From contig NZ_QVML01000003.1 in NCBI RefSeq assembly GCF_010501015.1, positions 1-64,000 of the forward strand: a stretch of DNA of 64,000 nt. The letters are read 5' to 3'. The notes below the pieces were generated by a model, which saw only the letters and a list, made by a program, of their open reading frames with translations, searched no databases and was not told where the DNA came from. Within the stretch, counting starts at the first letter, position 1. Each line of letters opens with the position of its first letter. This document shows, piece by piece, positions 26,643 through 35,458 of the stretch. The position numbers and the translations under genes are program-made. The stretch comes from Bacteroides sp. 214. Its GTDB lineage: Bacteria; Bacteroidota; Bacteroidia; Bacteroidales; Bacteroidaceae.

Positions 26643-28151
26643 TTACTTGTTCAGCGTCAACATTTCTTCAATGTGGCTACGGTCGTTGCTTAGGCGTGGA
26701 ACCTTGTGCTGACCGCCTAACTTTCCTTTTTCCTTCAGCCAATCGTGGAACAAGCCTTCCCGGGCTATTACAACTTCAAGTGGTTGCAAGGCTATGTCTT
26801 TCCAGCGCTTTGCCTCGTAGTCGGAGTTTACTTCTTTGAGCGTCTTATCAAGTATCGCGGCAAAGTTCTCAATAGAGTCAGGCATTTGAGCAAATTCAAT
26901 CAGCCATTGGTGACGACATTTAGCATTTTCATCCATAAATACCGGAGCAGCAGAATATTCACAAATCTGCGCGCCTGTTTCCGCACAAGCTTTGGCTAAA
27001 CCTTTTTCCGCATTGTCAATGATTAACTCCTCTCCAAAGGCATTGATAAAATGCTTCGTTCTTCCGGTAATAACAAATTTGTAGGGTTTGTTGTTGGTAA
27101 AGCGCACGGTGTCGCCAATCATATATCGCCATAATCCACAAGAAGTAGAGATAATCATGGCGTAATTCTTATTGAGCTCGACTTCTTCTAAGCAATAAAC
27201 ACGTGGATTCTCTTTATCAAGATCTTCGAGCGGCATAAATTCATAGAATATACCATAGTCAATCATCATTAACATAGAAGGGTCAGAAAGGTCATTTTGT
27301 GTTCCAAAGTACCCTTCGGATGCATTATAAGTCTCTACATAATGCATATTCTTTGAGTGTATGATTTGCTTATATTGCTCTCTGTAAGGAGTAAAACTAA
27401 CCCCACCATGAAAGAAGACTTCCAGGTTTGGCCAAACTTCCTCCAATGAAGTCTTACCTGTTTTTTCTAAAACACGTTTGATAAGTACAAGAAACCACGA
27501 AGGAACTCCAGAGAGGCTGGTAACATCTACATTGATTGTAGCATTGGCTATAGCTTCAATTTTGCTTTCCCACTCGTCCATCAATGCTATTTTCTTACTG
27601 GGAACACGCAGGAAATTAACCATAGGGGTTACGTTCTGTATCAAAATAGCCGACAGGTCTCCAACCAATCCGTGTTTCAAATTATCATTCGGGCGATGAC
27701 TACCACCAAGAATAACACCTTTCCCCGAGAAGAACCTGCTTTCGGGGTTCATGCGTAGATACATGGCTACAGCATCCGCACCACCTTTATAGTGTATATC
27801 ATTCAGGGATTCTTTGCTAATGGGAAGAAACTTACTTTTGTCGTTGGTAGTTCCCGAAGACTTGGCAAACCATTGTATTTCCGAAGGCCAGATCAAATTC
27901 TTTTCACCGGCTCTCATTCGCTCTACGTACGGCTTTATGTCATCATACATTTGTACCGGTACGCGTTCTCGAAATTGGTCGTAATTAGATATGGATTTAT
28001 AGTCGTATTTGTTCCCCCATTCTGTATTTTTTGCCTTATTCAACAGCTTCATCAGCACGTTATTTTGTATCTCTCCGGATCGCGAAGCATACAAATCTAT
28101 TTCCTTCAGTCGGAGGGCAAAAACCTTACTTATACCTTTGGTTATATTCAT
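26643..28151 (-). CDS. GH3 auxin-responsive promoter family protein (acyl-adenylate-forming fold)
   Basis: 502 residues covering the whole GH3 fold. In plants GH3 enzymes conjugate amino acids to hormones such as auxin; bacterial members are common in Bacteroidota and their substrates are unknown. Landmarks: FAKSSGTTNDKSKFLPIS near 110 (the ATP-binding loop), ETYNASEGYFGTQ near 290, LWRYMIGDTVRFT near 345 and GRTKHFINAFGEELI near 370. No signal peptide, so cytoplasmic. Single gene with a -7 element (TACTTTTG, 28181-28188). Confidence 0.9.
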   Translation of the reverse strand: MNITKGISKVFALRLKEIDLYASRSGEIQNNVLMKLLNKAKNTEWGNKYDYKSISNYDQFRERVPVQMYDDIKPYVERMRAGEKNLIWPSEIQWFAKSSGTTNDKSKFLPISKESLNDIHYKGGADAVAMYLRMNPESRFFSGKGVILGGSHRPNDNLKHGLVGDLSAILIQNVTPMVNFLRVPSKKIALMDEWESKIEAIANATINVDVTSLSGVPSWFLVLIKRVLEKTGKTSLEEVWPNLEVFFHGGVSFTPYREQYKQIIHSKNMHYVETYNASEGYFGTQNDLSDPSMLMMIDYGIFYEFMPLEDLDKENPRVYCLEEVELNKNYAMIISTSCGLWRYMIGDTVRFTNNKPYKFVITGRTKHFINAFGEELIIDNAEKGLAKACAETGAQICEYSAAPVFMDENAKCRHQWLIEFAQMPDSIENFAAILDKTLKEVNSDYEAKRWKDIALQPLEVVIAREGLFHDWLKEKGKLGGQHKVPRLSNDRSHIEEMLTLNK

Positions 28152-28180
28152 TTCAATAATCAGTGTAATGTTTGGCTGCG

Positions 28181-28188
28181 CAAAAGTA
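28181..28188 (-). promoter_or_regulatory. Putative GH3-family gene promoter, -7 element
   Basis: TACTTTTG on the minus strand, exact TAnnTTTG match, 30 nt upstream of the ATG. Confidence 0.45.
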
Positions 28189-28318
28189 ACTTTATTTATC
28201 TTTTTTTCCTACCTTTACTGCGGAAACAATCTCAAAAAGTGTTCATTTTAAGCTTTTTATATTCAATTAGAGTGTTTTCGGAAGTAAGTATTTGGGCTTT
28301 TATTCATCTAAGTACGAA

Positions 28319-29326
28319 ATGAAAATAGGTATTCTAACTTCAGGAGGAGACTGTCCGGGAATCAATGCTACGATACGCGGAGTCTGCAAAACAGCTATCA
28401 ATCATTATGGAATGGAGGTCATTGGCATCAACGATGGTTTTCAGGGGTTATTGAACAAGGATATACAAGTTCTTACGGAGAAATCTTTATCGGGTTTGCT
28501 CACACAGGGCGGTACTATTCTTGGCACCTCACGCGAGAAACCTTTCAAGAAGAGAGGAGCCGACGGGATAGACAAACCTGCTATTATAGCTCAAAACATA
28601 CACGAATTGGGACTGGACTGTGTAGTCTGTATCGGCGGAAATGGTACACAAAAAACGGCTGCCAAGTTTGCCGAGATAGGTGTAAACATTGTCTCTATCC
28701 CCAAAACAATCGACAATGACATTTGGGGAACAGACTTCTCTTTCGGATTCGACTCTGCTGTAAGTATAGCTGCCGAGGCTGTAGACCGTTTGCACTCCAC
28801 AGCCAGCTCGCACAAACGTGTAATGGTTATGGAGGTTATGGGACACAAAGCAGGTTGGATAGCACTTTATTCGGGCATGGCAGGTGGCAGCGATATCATT
28901 CTTCTTCCCGAAATACCTTACACAATAGATAATATAGCCAACGCAATAAGCGAACGATTTAAACAAGGAAAAACATATTCTATTATTGTTGTTGCCGAAG
29001 GAATTCAAACACCTAATGGCGAGAAAGCGGCATCCTACATCACAGAAGAGATAGGAAAGAGAACGGGGGTGGAAACACGCGAAACAGTATTAGGATATAT
29101 CCAACGCGGCGGTTCCCCTACTCCTTTCGACCGGAATCTGGCAACTCGAATGGGAGGTCATGCTACCGAACTGATTGCTAACGGCGAATATGGATGTATG
29201 GTTGCTCTATCGGGCAATGACTTTATCTCATTACCTTTGTCGGAAGTAAGAGGAAAATTGAAACTGGTTACAGAAGACCATGATTTAGTTATCCAAGGTC
29301 ACCGAATGGGAGTCTGCTTCGGTTAG
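28319..29326 (+). CDS. pfkA: 6-phosphofructokinase (mixed ATP/PPi-type motifs)
   Basis: 335 residues from ATG 28319; the frame is open to a TTG at 28292, but MKIGILTSGGDCPGIN is the family start. It phosphorylates fructose 6-phosphate in glycolysis. The phosphoryl-donor motif reads GGNGT (residues 106-110): Gly where ATP enzymes have Gly and PPi enzymes have Asp. The next motif reads PKTIDND (128-134): Lys where ATP enzymes usually have Gly and PPi enzymes have Lys. The Asn in GGNGT replaces the usual Asp. This combination leaves the donor open. The 3' end overlaps that of rnc by 42 nt. Confidence 0.9.
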   Translation: MKIGILTSGGDCPGINATIRGVCKTAINHYGMEVIGINDGFQGLLNKDIQVLTEKSLSGLLTQGGTILGTSREKPFKKRGADGIDKPAIIAQNIHELGLDCVVCIGGNGTQKTAAKFAEIGVNIVSIPKTIDNDIWGTDFSFGFDSAVSIAAEAVDRLHSTASSHKRVMVMEVMGHKAGWIALYSGMAGGSDIILLPEIPYTIDNIANAISERFKQGKTYSIIVVAEGIQTPNGEKAASYITEEIGKRTGVETRETVLGYIQRGGSPTPFDRNLATRMGGHATELIANGEYGCMVALSGNDFISLPLSEVRGKLKLVTEDHDLVIQGHRMGVCFG

Positions 29327-30091
29327 TTCTTTTGCTTCGTGTATGCGAAGAACGAATTTATGAGAAGATTTAATTTGCTTCAGCGCCATCTCGGCGGCGT
29401 TTTGTTGCGATTCTTTTTTAGAATAACCATTTCCCTTACCGGCAGATATACCTTCTATCATCACTTCTGTATGAAAAATGGGGTTACTCTCGGCATCCAA
29501 TGATTGTTCTATTAATTCAAAAGAGACTGCTACCTTATTCTTTTGACACCATTCAATTAATTTGGACTTGAAGTTAACCTCTTTACGCGACAACTTATCT
29601 ATATCGATATGCTTCCCGATTATTCTTTCTTCGAGAAACTTCTTGCATTGATAATATCCCTGATCTAAGTAAATAGCACCGATGAATGCCTCGAACGCAT
29701 TACCATACATATAGCTATTGTGTGAAGAAGAACGGTTGGAATACTTAATTAGTTTGTCTAATCCAATATCTACAGCAAGCTGATTGAGTGTTTCGCGTTG
29801 CACTATTTTCGAGCGGGTATTGGTAAGAAAACCTTCTCGCTTTCCTTCAAAATGGCTATATACCACATCGCCAATAATAGCGTCAAGAATAGCATCTCCC
29901 AAAAATTCCAAGCGTTCGTTATTAAGATAGCGTCCTTTTTCCGAGCGTACAGATACTGACTTGTGCATCAGCGCCTGATGATACAAATTTATATTGCGTG
30001 GATAGAATCCCAGTATCTTATAAAAACAAAAATAAGACTCTCTGTCCCTATGGAACAGGAGTCTTATTTTCTGTATAGTATTGCGTAGCAC
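29285..30091 (-). CDS. rnc: Ribonuclease III
   Basis: 268 residues. It cuts double-stranded RNA in rRNA and mRNA processing. The signature NNERLEFLGDAILDAIIGDVV is near residue 58; EAFIGAIYLDQGY near 132 supplies the second acidic site. A dsRNA-binding domain follows from about 165 (FKSKLIEWCQKNK, then GNGYSKKESQQNAAEMAL). The N-terminus has a basic extension before the catalytic domain. It is 6 nt after fabF and ends inside the 3' end of the convergent pfkA, so the two mRNAs share 42 complementary nt, an unusual thing for the gene of a dsRNA nuclease. Confidence 0.95.
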   Translation of the reverse strand: MLRNTIQKIRLLFHRDRESYFCFYKILGFYPRNINLYHQALMHKSVSVRSEKGRYLNNERLEFLGDAILDAIIGDVVYSHFEGKREGFLTNTRSKIVQRETLNQLAVDIGLDKLIKYSNRSSSHNSYMYGNAFEAFIGAIYLDQGYYQCKKFLEERIIGKHIDIDKLSRKEVNFKSKLIEWCQKNKVAVSFELIEQSLDAESNPIFHTEVMIEGISAGKGNGYSKKESQQNAAEMALKQIKSSHKFVLRIHEAKELTEADSHSVTLDN

Positions 30092-30097
30092 GACTAA

Positions 30098-31360
30098 TTA
30101 CTCTGCGTATTTTTTGAAAATAGCACAAGCATTATGACCGCCAAATCCAAATGTATTGGATAACGCTACATTCACTTCACGCTCTTGCGCTTTGTTGAAA
30201 GTATAGTTGAGGTCATAATCAATGTTTTCGTCGTTATCTCCTTCGACATGATTAATTGTTGGAGGCACAATATTATTCTTGATAGCAAGAATACTTGCGA
30301 TAGCCTCAACAGCACCAGCAGCACCAAGTAAGTGCCCAGTCATTGATTTTGATGAACTAATGTTCAATTTGTACGCATGATCTCCGAATACTTCTTTGAT
30401 CGCTTTCACTTCCGACACATCGCCAACAGGCGTTGATGTACCATGCACGTTGATGTAATCAACTTCTTCCGGTTTCATACCCGCATCTTCCAACGCATTC
30501 TTCATCACCAATTTAGCTCCAAGTCCTTCGGGATGAGAAGCTGTCAAGTGATAGGCATCTCCCGAAAGCCCGGTTCCAACTATTTCGGCATAAATCTTAG
30601 CGCCACGAGCTTTTGCATGTTCCAGTTCTTCCAGAATCAAACAACCGCCACCTTCGCCCATCACAAATCCGTCACGGCTTGCGCTGAATGGGCGCGAAGC
30701 AGCTTTAGGGTCGTCGTTACGGGTAGATAGCGCGTGCATAGCGTTAAAACCACCTACACCAGCAGCAGCAATAGCAGCTTCGGAACCACCTGATACAATT
30801 ACATTACATTTCCCCAAACGAATCAGGTTAAATGCATCGGCAATTGCGTTGGTCGAAGTAGCACATGCCGAGCATGTAGCATAGTTAGGACCATGAAAAC
30901 CATACATGATTGATATTTGACCGGCTGCGATATCCGAAATCATCTTAGGAATAAAGAAAGGATTGAATCGTGGACCTCTCTCTATGTTGGTAGCATAGTT
31001 GCTTACCTCCTCTTCGAAAGTTTTAATTCCACCAATACCAGCGCCAAATATAACACCGATTCTATTCAAGTCTTCTTTCTCAACATCCAAACCAGAATCC
31101 GTTACCGCTTCTTTGGCTACAGCAATGGCGTACTGTGTATACAGGTCCATTTTGCGAGCCTCTTTGCGATCAATGTATTGGGTTGCATCGAAGTTCTTCA
31201 CTTCACATGCAAATTGGGTTTTAAATAACGATGCGTCGAAATGAGTAATAGGTCCTGCCCCGCTAACACCATTTACAAGGTTGTTCCAAAACTCTGGAAC
31301 GTTATTGCCAATGGGGGTAACAGCGCCAAGACCTGTTACTACAACTCTTTTCAATTCCAT
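30098..31360 (-). CDS. fabF: Beta-ketoacyl-ACP synthase II
   Basis: 420 residues. Condensing enzyme of fatty acid elongation. Catalytic Cys in ATCSACATSTNAI near residue 165; the two His in VHGTSTPVGD near 305 and GHLLGAAGAVEA near 342; closing FGFGGHNACAIF. It is 15 nt downstream of acpP and followed by rnc, the usual acpP-fabF-rnc order. Confidence 0.97.
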   Translation of the reverse strand: MELKRVVVTGLGAVTPIGNNVPEFWNNLVNGVSGAGPITHFDASLFKTQFACEVKNFDATQYIDRKEARKMDLYTQYAIAVAKEAVTDSGLDVEKEDLNRIGVIFGAGIGGIKTFEEEVSNYATNIERGPRFNPFFIPKMISDIAAGQISIMYGFHGPNYATCSACATSTNAIADAFNLIRLGKCNVIVSGGSEAAIAAAGVGGFNAMHALSTRNDDPKAASRPFSASRDGFVMGEGGGCLILEELEHAKARGAKIYAEIVGTGLSGDAYHLTASHPEGLGAKLVMKNALEDAGMKPEEVDYINVHGTSTPVGDVSEVKAIKEVFGDHAYKLNISSSKSMTGHLLGAAGAVEAIASILAIKNNIVPPTINHVEGDNDENIDYDLNYTFNKAQEREVNVALSNTFGFGGHNACAIFKKYAE

Positions 31361-31375
31361 ATAAAGAAATATAGA

Positions 31376-31612
31376 TTACTTAGCGTTTGCTTCGATATAA
31401 GAAACAGCGTCACCTACAGTTCCAATTTTTTCTGCTTGATCATCTGGAATAGAAATACCAAATTCTTTTTCGAATTCCATGATAAGTTCCACAGTGTCAA
31501 GAGAGTCTGCTCCTAAGTCATTTGTGAAGCTAGCTTCAGTTGTAACTTCTGATTCCTCTACGCCTAATTTATCGACGATAATAGCTTTTACTCTTGATGC
31601 AATTTCAGACAT
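31376..31612 (-). CDS. acpP: Acyl carrier protein
   Basis: 78 residues, acidic. The phosphopantetheine attachment site is Ser37 in [10 protein letters not shown]. It carries acyl chains for fatty acid and lipid synthesis. First gene of acpP-fabF-rnc, with a well-formed promoter at 31665-31696. It is divergent from purN. Confidence 0.97.
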   Translation of the reverse strand: MSEIASRVKAIIVDKLGVEESEVTTEASFTNDLGADSLDTVELIMEFEKEFGISIPDDQAEKIGTVGDAVSYIEANAK

Positions 31613-31650
31613 AACTTTGAATTTTTAATTAATAAATAGATTTATTTCTT

Positions 31651-31658
31651 TAAATTTG
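31651..31658 (+). promoter_or_regulatory. Putative purN promoter, -7 element
   Basis: TAAATTTG on the plus strand, exact TAnnTTTG match. Predicted start about 31664, leader about 105 nt. It lies next to the divergent acpP promoter. Confidence 0.45.
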
Positions 31659-31664
31659 CGGTTG

Positions 31665-31696
31665 CAAAGGAATGAATATTTATTGTTCCAAACAAA
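31665..31696 (-). promoter_or_regulatory. acpP-fabF-rnc promoter
   Basis: Minus strand: TTTG (31693-31696), 20-nt spacer, TTCCTTTG (31665-31672). One mismatch to TAnnTTTG (T for A at position 2). Correct spacing for the Bacteroidota housekeeping sigma factor. Confidence 0.6.
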
Positions 31697-31768
31697 TATT
31701 TGAATAACAAAATACGATTTATTGCACATTTTTCACTCTTTTGTGCAGGTCGTTTACTTCAAACAAAG

Positions 31769-32335
31769 ATGAATATAGCCATTTTAGCGTCTGGTTCGGG
31801 CTCTAATGCCGAGAACATTGCAAGACATTTTAGTAATAACAAAGAAGTTCGGATAGCACTCATTATCACGAATAAAAAGGATGCGTATGTATTGGAACGC
31901 GCGCGTACATTAAATATAGCATCGCTAATATTTCCTAAAGAAGAGTGGATAACCGGTGAGAGAATTATGGAGGCCTTGATAGATCATCATATCGACTTTG
32001 TAGTGTTGGCAGGTTTTCTATTGCGTATTCCCGATGTACTTTTACATAAATATCCCAACAAAATCATAAACATCCACCCATCGTTACTGCCTAAGTTTGG
32101 TGGAAAAGGTATGTATGGCGACCGTGTGCACCAAGCTGTGGTAGCAGCACAAGAAAAAGAAACAGGTATTACCATTCATTACGTCAATGAATATTACGAC
32201 GAGGGCGAAGTCATTGAACAAATTACTTGCCCTGTGCTTTCTACTGATACTCCCGAGCAAGTTGCCGAAAAAGTTCATGCCTTGGAGTATGCCCATTTCC
32301 CAAGAGTTATAGAGAAAATACTCTTTAATCACTAA
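31769..32335 (+). CDS. purN: Phosphoribosylglycinamide formyltransferase
   Basis: 188 residues from ATG 31769; the upstream in-frame extension from 31700 is AT-rich promoter DNA. It transfers a formyl group from 10-formyl-THF to GAR in purine synthesis. ASGSGSNAENIARHF near residue 8, the catalytic pattern INIHPSLLPKFGGKGMYG near 105, and HYVNEYYDEGEVIEQ near 135. Divergent from acpP, an arrangement common in this phylum. Downstream lies the array-filled spacer. Confidence 0.95.
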   Translation: MNIAILASGSGSNAENIARHFSNNKEVRIALIITNKKDAYVLERARTLNIASLIFPKEEWITGERIMEALIDHHIDFVVLAGFLLRIPDVLLHKYPNKIINIHPSLLPKFGGKGMYGDRVHQAVVAAQEKETGITIHYVNEYYDEGEVIEQITCPVLSTDTPEQVAEKVHALEYAHFPRVIEKILFNH

Positions 32336-32349
32336 TCTCGCAAAAAAAT

Positions 32350-32445
32350 GCTTATGGCATTCACACCGAATGCTTATAGTATTCACCTTGAATGCTTATG
32401 GTATTCGCCTCAAATGCTTATAGCAGAAGAGTCGTTTGCTATAAG
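32350..32445. repeat. Array C: GCTTATRG five times at exactly 22 bp
   Basis: GCTTATGG or GCTTATAG begins at 32350, 32372, 32394 and 32416, and the inverted-looking GCTATAAG at 32438: every step is 22 bp. The word is the reverse complement of array A's CCATAAGC. Units 1-3 also share TATTC and GAAT/AAAT flanks. Confidence 0.8.
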
Positions 32446-32453
32446 TAAAATAC

Positions 32454-32526
32454 CAGTGAGTTTAGTATTAAAACTCACTGGGAAATATGACAAAACTCAG
32501 TGAGATATTAACAAGAACTCAGTCAT
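32454..32526. repeat. Array D: ACTCAGTGAG-type word at 22 bp
   Basis: The heptamer CAGTGAG, CACTGGG, CAGTGAG, CAGTCAT starts at 32454, 32476, 32498 and 32520. Preceding ACTC occurs at 32473, 32495 and 32517. All steps are 22 bp. The best unit, ACTCAGTGAG, is nearly palindromic. Confidence 0.7.
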
Positions 32527-32534
32527 AATATTCT

Positions 32535-32648
32535 CCAAATGTAGTTTGAAGGAATAGGTCTTCACCTTCACATATCGATGTAAGTCACACAGTGTGAGCC
32601 GTTTAGGCGTGAAGACCCCCTCCCTTAGGTCTTCACAAGGTCTTCACC
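32535..32648. repeat. Dispersed repeat I, copy 1 (GGTCTTCAC element)
   Basis: It aligns with 52847-52955: shared CCAAATGTAGTTT, AATAGGTCTTCAC, TTCACATATC, TGTAAG and GTGAAGACC. GGTCTTCAC and GTGAAGACC form an inverted pair about 51 bp apart, and GTCTTCAC recurs twice more here. Its right end contains the pdxB stop codon. Confidence 0.7.
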
Positions 32649-33690
32649 GGTTTTTTTTGAATGTATAAGCACTCTTTTCTCTTCGCAACGGATAGTCCCC
32701 TCTGAATTTTTCAAAAAGTTCAGGAGCTTCCTTCAAGTTGTTACTATCTATAGCCGGATTGTATATTTTTAGTAGTGCCTCGCTCCAAGAAGTAGCTTCA
32801 ATAGTGCTTTCTGCAGGTACTGGAGGGTTTATTTCGTAATGAAAGGAGCGCCCAAAATGTTTACAAAGTGCTTGTAAAGACATTCTGGTAGCATTAGCTT
32901 TGCCATCGGCAGAATAGCCCGCAATGTGGGGTGTGGCAAGAAAAGCTTTCTGCAACAGTTCCTTATTAATATGGGGCTCTTCCTCCCAAACATCAATAAT
33001 GGCTTCGCTTACCACTCCTTTTCGCATCGCATTTAGCAATGCTTGTGTATTTACCACTTCGCCACGTGAAGTATTAATAAGAACAGGCTTTCTAACGAGT
33101 TGCGCAAAAAAGCCTTCATCAGCAAGGTGGAAGCTTTTATAAATCCCTGTCCGGTTGAGTGGTGTATGAAAGGTAATAACATCGCACGTACGAGCTATCT
33201 CTTCGAGCGTACTATATTGTTCATCCGGATGCGCAGTTTGCAACGGTGGGTCATTCTTCAACACTATCATACCATGTTCTTGTGCCATTTTTGCAATACG
33301 ACTACCTACATTCCCTACTCCCACAATACCAATACGCGCCCCCTCCAAACAGAAAGAGCGTTCTTGTTGCAGCAATAAAAGGCTGGACTCCACATACTGC
33401 GCCACCGAATCGGCGTTACAACCGGGTGCATTAACCCACACAATGCCTGCCGCCCTGCAATACTCCGTATCTATATGATCGTAACCAATGGTGGCGGTAG
33501 CTATAAATTGCACACGGCTACCTTCGAGTAACTCCCGGTTACAAAGTGTGCGTGTACGAACGATGAGTGCATCGGCATCTTTTACCAATTCGGGGGTAAA
33601 CTTATTGCCGGGTGCAAATACAACTTCGTCGGCAATGTGCCGAATTGCTTCTTCAATATAGGGAATTTTATCATCGACGATTACCTTCAT
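32644..33690 (-). CDS. pdxB: 4-phosphoerythronate dehydrogenase
   Basis: 348 residues. NAD-dependent oxidation of 4-phosphoerythronate in pyridoxal phosphate synthesis. D-2-hydroxyacid dehydrogenase fold: ATIGYDHIDTEYCR near 90, the NAD loop GIVGVGNVGSRIA near 122, LINTSRGEVVN near 205, and the catalytic His in ATPHIAGYSADGK near 255. The C-terminal PdxB dimerisation region is present though short. The stop codon lies inside dispersed repeat I, so insertion of the repeat may have reset the gene end (YTFKKNR). Divergent from the AraC/TPR gene. Confidence 0.93.
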   Translation of the reverse strand: MKVIVDDKIPYIEEAIRHIADEVVFAPGNKFTPELVKDADALIVRTRTLCNRELLEGSRVQFIATATIGYDHIDTEYCRAAGIVWVNAPGCNADSVAQYVESSLLLLQQERSFCLEGARIGIVGVGNVGSRIAKMAQEHGMIVLKNDPPLQTAHPDEQYSTLEEIARTCDVITFHTPLNRTGIYKSFHLADEGFFAQLVRKPVLINTSRGEVVNTQALLNAMRKGVVSEAIIDVWEEEPHINKELLQKAFLATPHIAGYSADGKANATRMSLQALCKHFGRSFHYEINPPVPAESTIEATSWSEALLKIYNPAIDSNNLKEAPELFEKFRGDYPLRREKSAYTFKKNR

Positions 33691-33704
33691 GCCAATACTT
33701 TTGT

Positions 33705-33712
33705 TATATTTG
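33705..33712 (+). promoter_or_regulatory. Putative promoter -7 element of the AraC/TPR regulator
   Basis: TATATTTG, exact TAnnTTTG match, 42 nt upstream of the ATG at 33755. No -33 match. Confidence 0.45.
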
Positions 33713-33754
33713 TGACTAAATGCTATAAAGCATCATTTAAACAATGACAAAGTT

Positions 33755-35458
33755 ATGAAAACATTTGCAGCTACCTGTCGTATCATCTTGATAATTCTCC
33801 TTTGCTCATCTGCATTATCTGCACAAGCAGCTACCCGCGAAGAAACAGAAAAAGAACTCCTTGCCAAAATGCAAACGCAATCTGGTGACGATAAATTCGA
33901 AACAATCTTTGACCTCATGTTGCTTTTCGAAGGCGAAGAGAAAATGCTGCATTACATAGACATGATGGAAGAGTATGCCGAAGAAATTTCTGACACTCAC
34001 TTCAAAGGTAGTGCACTTATCATGCGCGCCACTTATTATTTCAACTGGGGCAATCTCGAAACTTTTTATCAGCATGCCGAGATAAGCAAGGAGTATTCGC
34101 TAAAGCAAAATGACTTGACGGCCTACTTTGCTATTGAAACCTATGTGATAGAAAAACACATAATAGCCGGAGAGTATGAAACTGCACTTCGCATCACCAA
34201 AGAGATGTTAAAACTGGCAGGAAAATACAATAATATCTATGGAGAGGTCAGTGCCTATACAAGTATGGGTGATGTATATACCGCCGAAGGCTATCACAAA
34301 GAAGCATTGAATGCATTTGAGAAAAGCTACGAACTACTGCTGCAATGGGAACGAGAGGATAAAGAACAACACATACTAGAAGCAGGAATTAAAATTATTA
34401 ACGCTGCTTATAAAGCTAAAGAGTATGAAAAAGCACAGATATACTGCGAAAAACTTCTGGCTCACGACAATTCCTTTAGAGATTTAATCTCCCGCGACTA
34501 CGAAAAATATATCTATGGATATTACGCGGCGCTTCACATTCAGAAGAACGAACTACCCAAAGCATGGGAATTACTTCAAATAGCAGACACAATACCTCAT
34601 AATTTAGAGCACACCAAGCTATTACTAAATTCGGTTTATGCTTTTTATTACAACGCTACAGCCCAATATTCCAAAGCGTTAGAGCACCTCAACAACGAAT
34701 TTGATGCCTACACCGAAAATGATATGATAATCGGCAACATTGAAGTTATGCGCATGAAAGCAGATATACTTAACAACATGGGCGAATACAAACAGGCATT
34801 TAATCTCATACAACAAGCAGGAGCACTATCCGACTCACTTGCCGCGACACGGATTGCTGCACAGTTGAGCGAATTTCGCACTATCTACCAACTCGACCGC
34901 ATAACATACGAAAAAGAAAGACAGCAAATCATCATGTGGGCAGCCATAGGTGGATGCCTGCTACTTGCCACATTGGCTATTATTTCTGTTGTTTACTCAC
35001 GTAGACTGTATCGCAAAAATCTATCGCTTTATAAACAAATCAGCGAACGAAACCGTAGCGACAAAGAGGCTTTTGAAGCGGAAACACAACTTGCGCCCGA
35101 ACAACTTTCTCGAGAGCGAAGACTCTACATCAAGCTACAACAATTACTGGAAACAGATAAGCTCTTCACCCAACCCGAGTTTGACCGTGCAAAAATAACG
35201 GAGCAACTGGGCACCAACCGAAAATATCTTGCCGACGCGGTAATGAAAGAAACCGGTTTAACCTTTAGCCTCTTCATTGCCGATCTTCGCCTGAAGTATG
35301 CGCTCGAATTACTGGATAAAGAACCCAACCTTACTCTCGAAAGCATTGCCATGGATTCGGGGCATGGCTCTTACTCTTCGTTTTTCCGCGCCTTCACACA
35401 GAAGTATGGCATGAGCCCATCGGAGTATCGTAAGTTTGCAGCAAAAAAGACAATGTAG
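33755..35458 (+). CDS. Membrane-anchored TPR sensor with AraC-type DNA-binding domain
   Basis: 567 residues. Signal peptide or first membrane segment at residues 5-25, then a periplasmic region to about 390 with TPR-like helical repeats (SAYTSMGDVYTAEGYHKEALNAF is the clearest, given here as GDVYTAEGYHKEALNAF). One membrane helix at about 392-415 (IIMWAAIGGCLLLATLA). A linker leads to an AraC-type double helix-turn-helix, residues about 465-565: ITEQLGTNRKYLADAVMKE and LESIAMDSGHGSYSSFFRAF. This layout is a one-component transmembrane regulator frequent in Bacteroidota. Ligand and targets are unknown; no obvious partner sits beside it except the adhesin cluster 450 bp downstream. Confidence 0.88.
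   Translation: MKTFAATCRIILIILLCSSALSAQAATREETEKELLAKMQTQSGDDKFETIFDLMLLFEGEEKMLHYIDMMEEYAEEISDTHFKGSALIMRATYYFNWGNLETFYQHAEISKEYSLKQNDLTAYFAIETYVIEKHIIAGEYETALRITKEMLKLAGKYNNIYGEVSAYTSMGDVYTAEGYHKEALNAFEKSYELLLQWEREDKEQHILEAGIKIINAAYKAKEYEKAQIYCEKLLAHDNSFRDLISRDYEKYIYGYYAALHIQKNELPKAWELLQIADTIPHNLEHTKLLLNSVYAFYYNATAQYSKALEHLNNEFDAYTENDMIIGNIEVMRMKADILNNMGEYKQAFNLIQQAGALSDSLAATRIAAQLSEFRTIYQLDRITYEKERQQIIMWAAIGGCLLLATLAIISVVYSRRLYRKNLSLYKQISERNRSDKEAFEAETQLAPEQLSRERRLYIKLQQLLETDKLFTQPEFDRAKITEQLGTNRKYLADAVMKETGLTFSLFIADLRLKYALELLDKEPNLTLESIAMDSGHGSYSSFFRAFTQKYGMSPSEYRKFAAKKTM

Larger units (their letters stand above)
32336..32643. other. Intergenic region made of arrays C and D and repeat I
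   Basis: 308 bp between convergent purN and pdxB. Almost all of it is accounted for: array C (32350-32445), array D (32454-32526) and dispersed repeat I (32535-32648). No clear terminator with a T-run was seen for purN. Confidence 0.65.

Noticed and set aside
21152..32526. Arrays A-D as CRISPR arrays
   Set aside because: The repeated word is only about 8 bp, the fillers 14 bp, and no cas gene is in the window. CRISPR repeats are 24 bp or longer with spacers near 30 bp.
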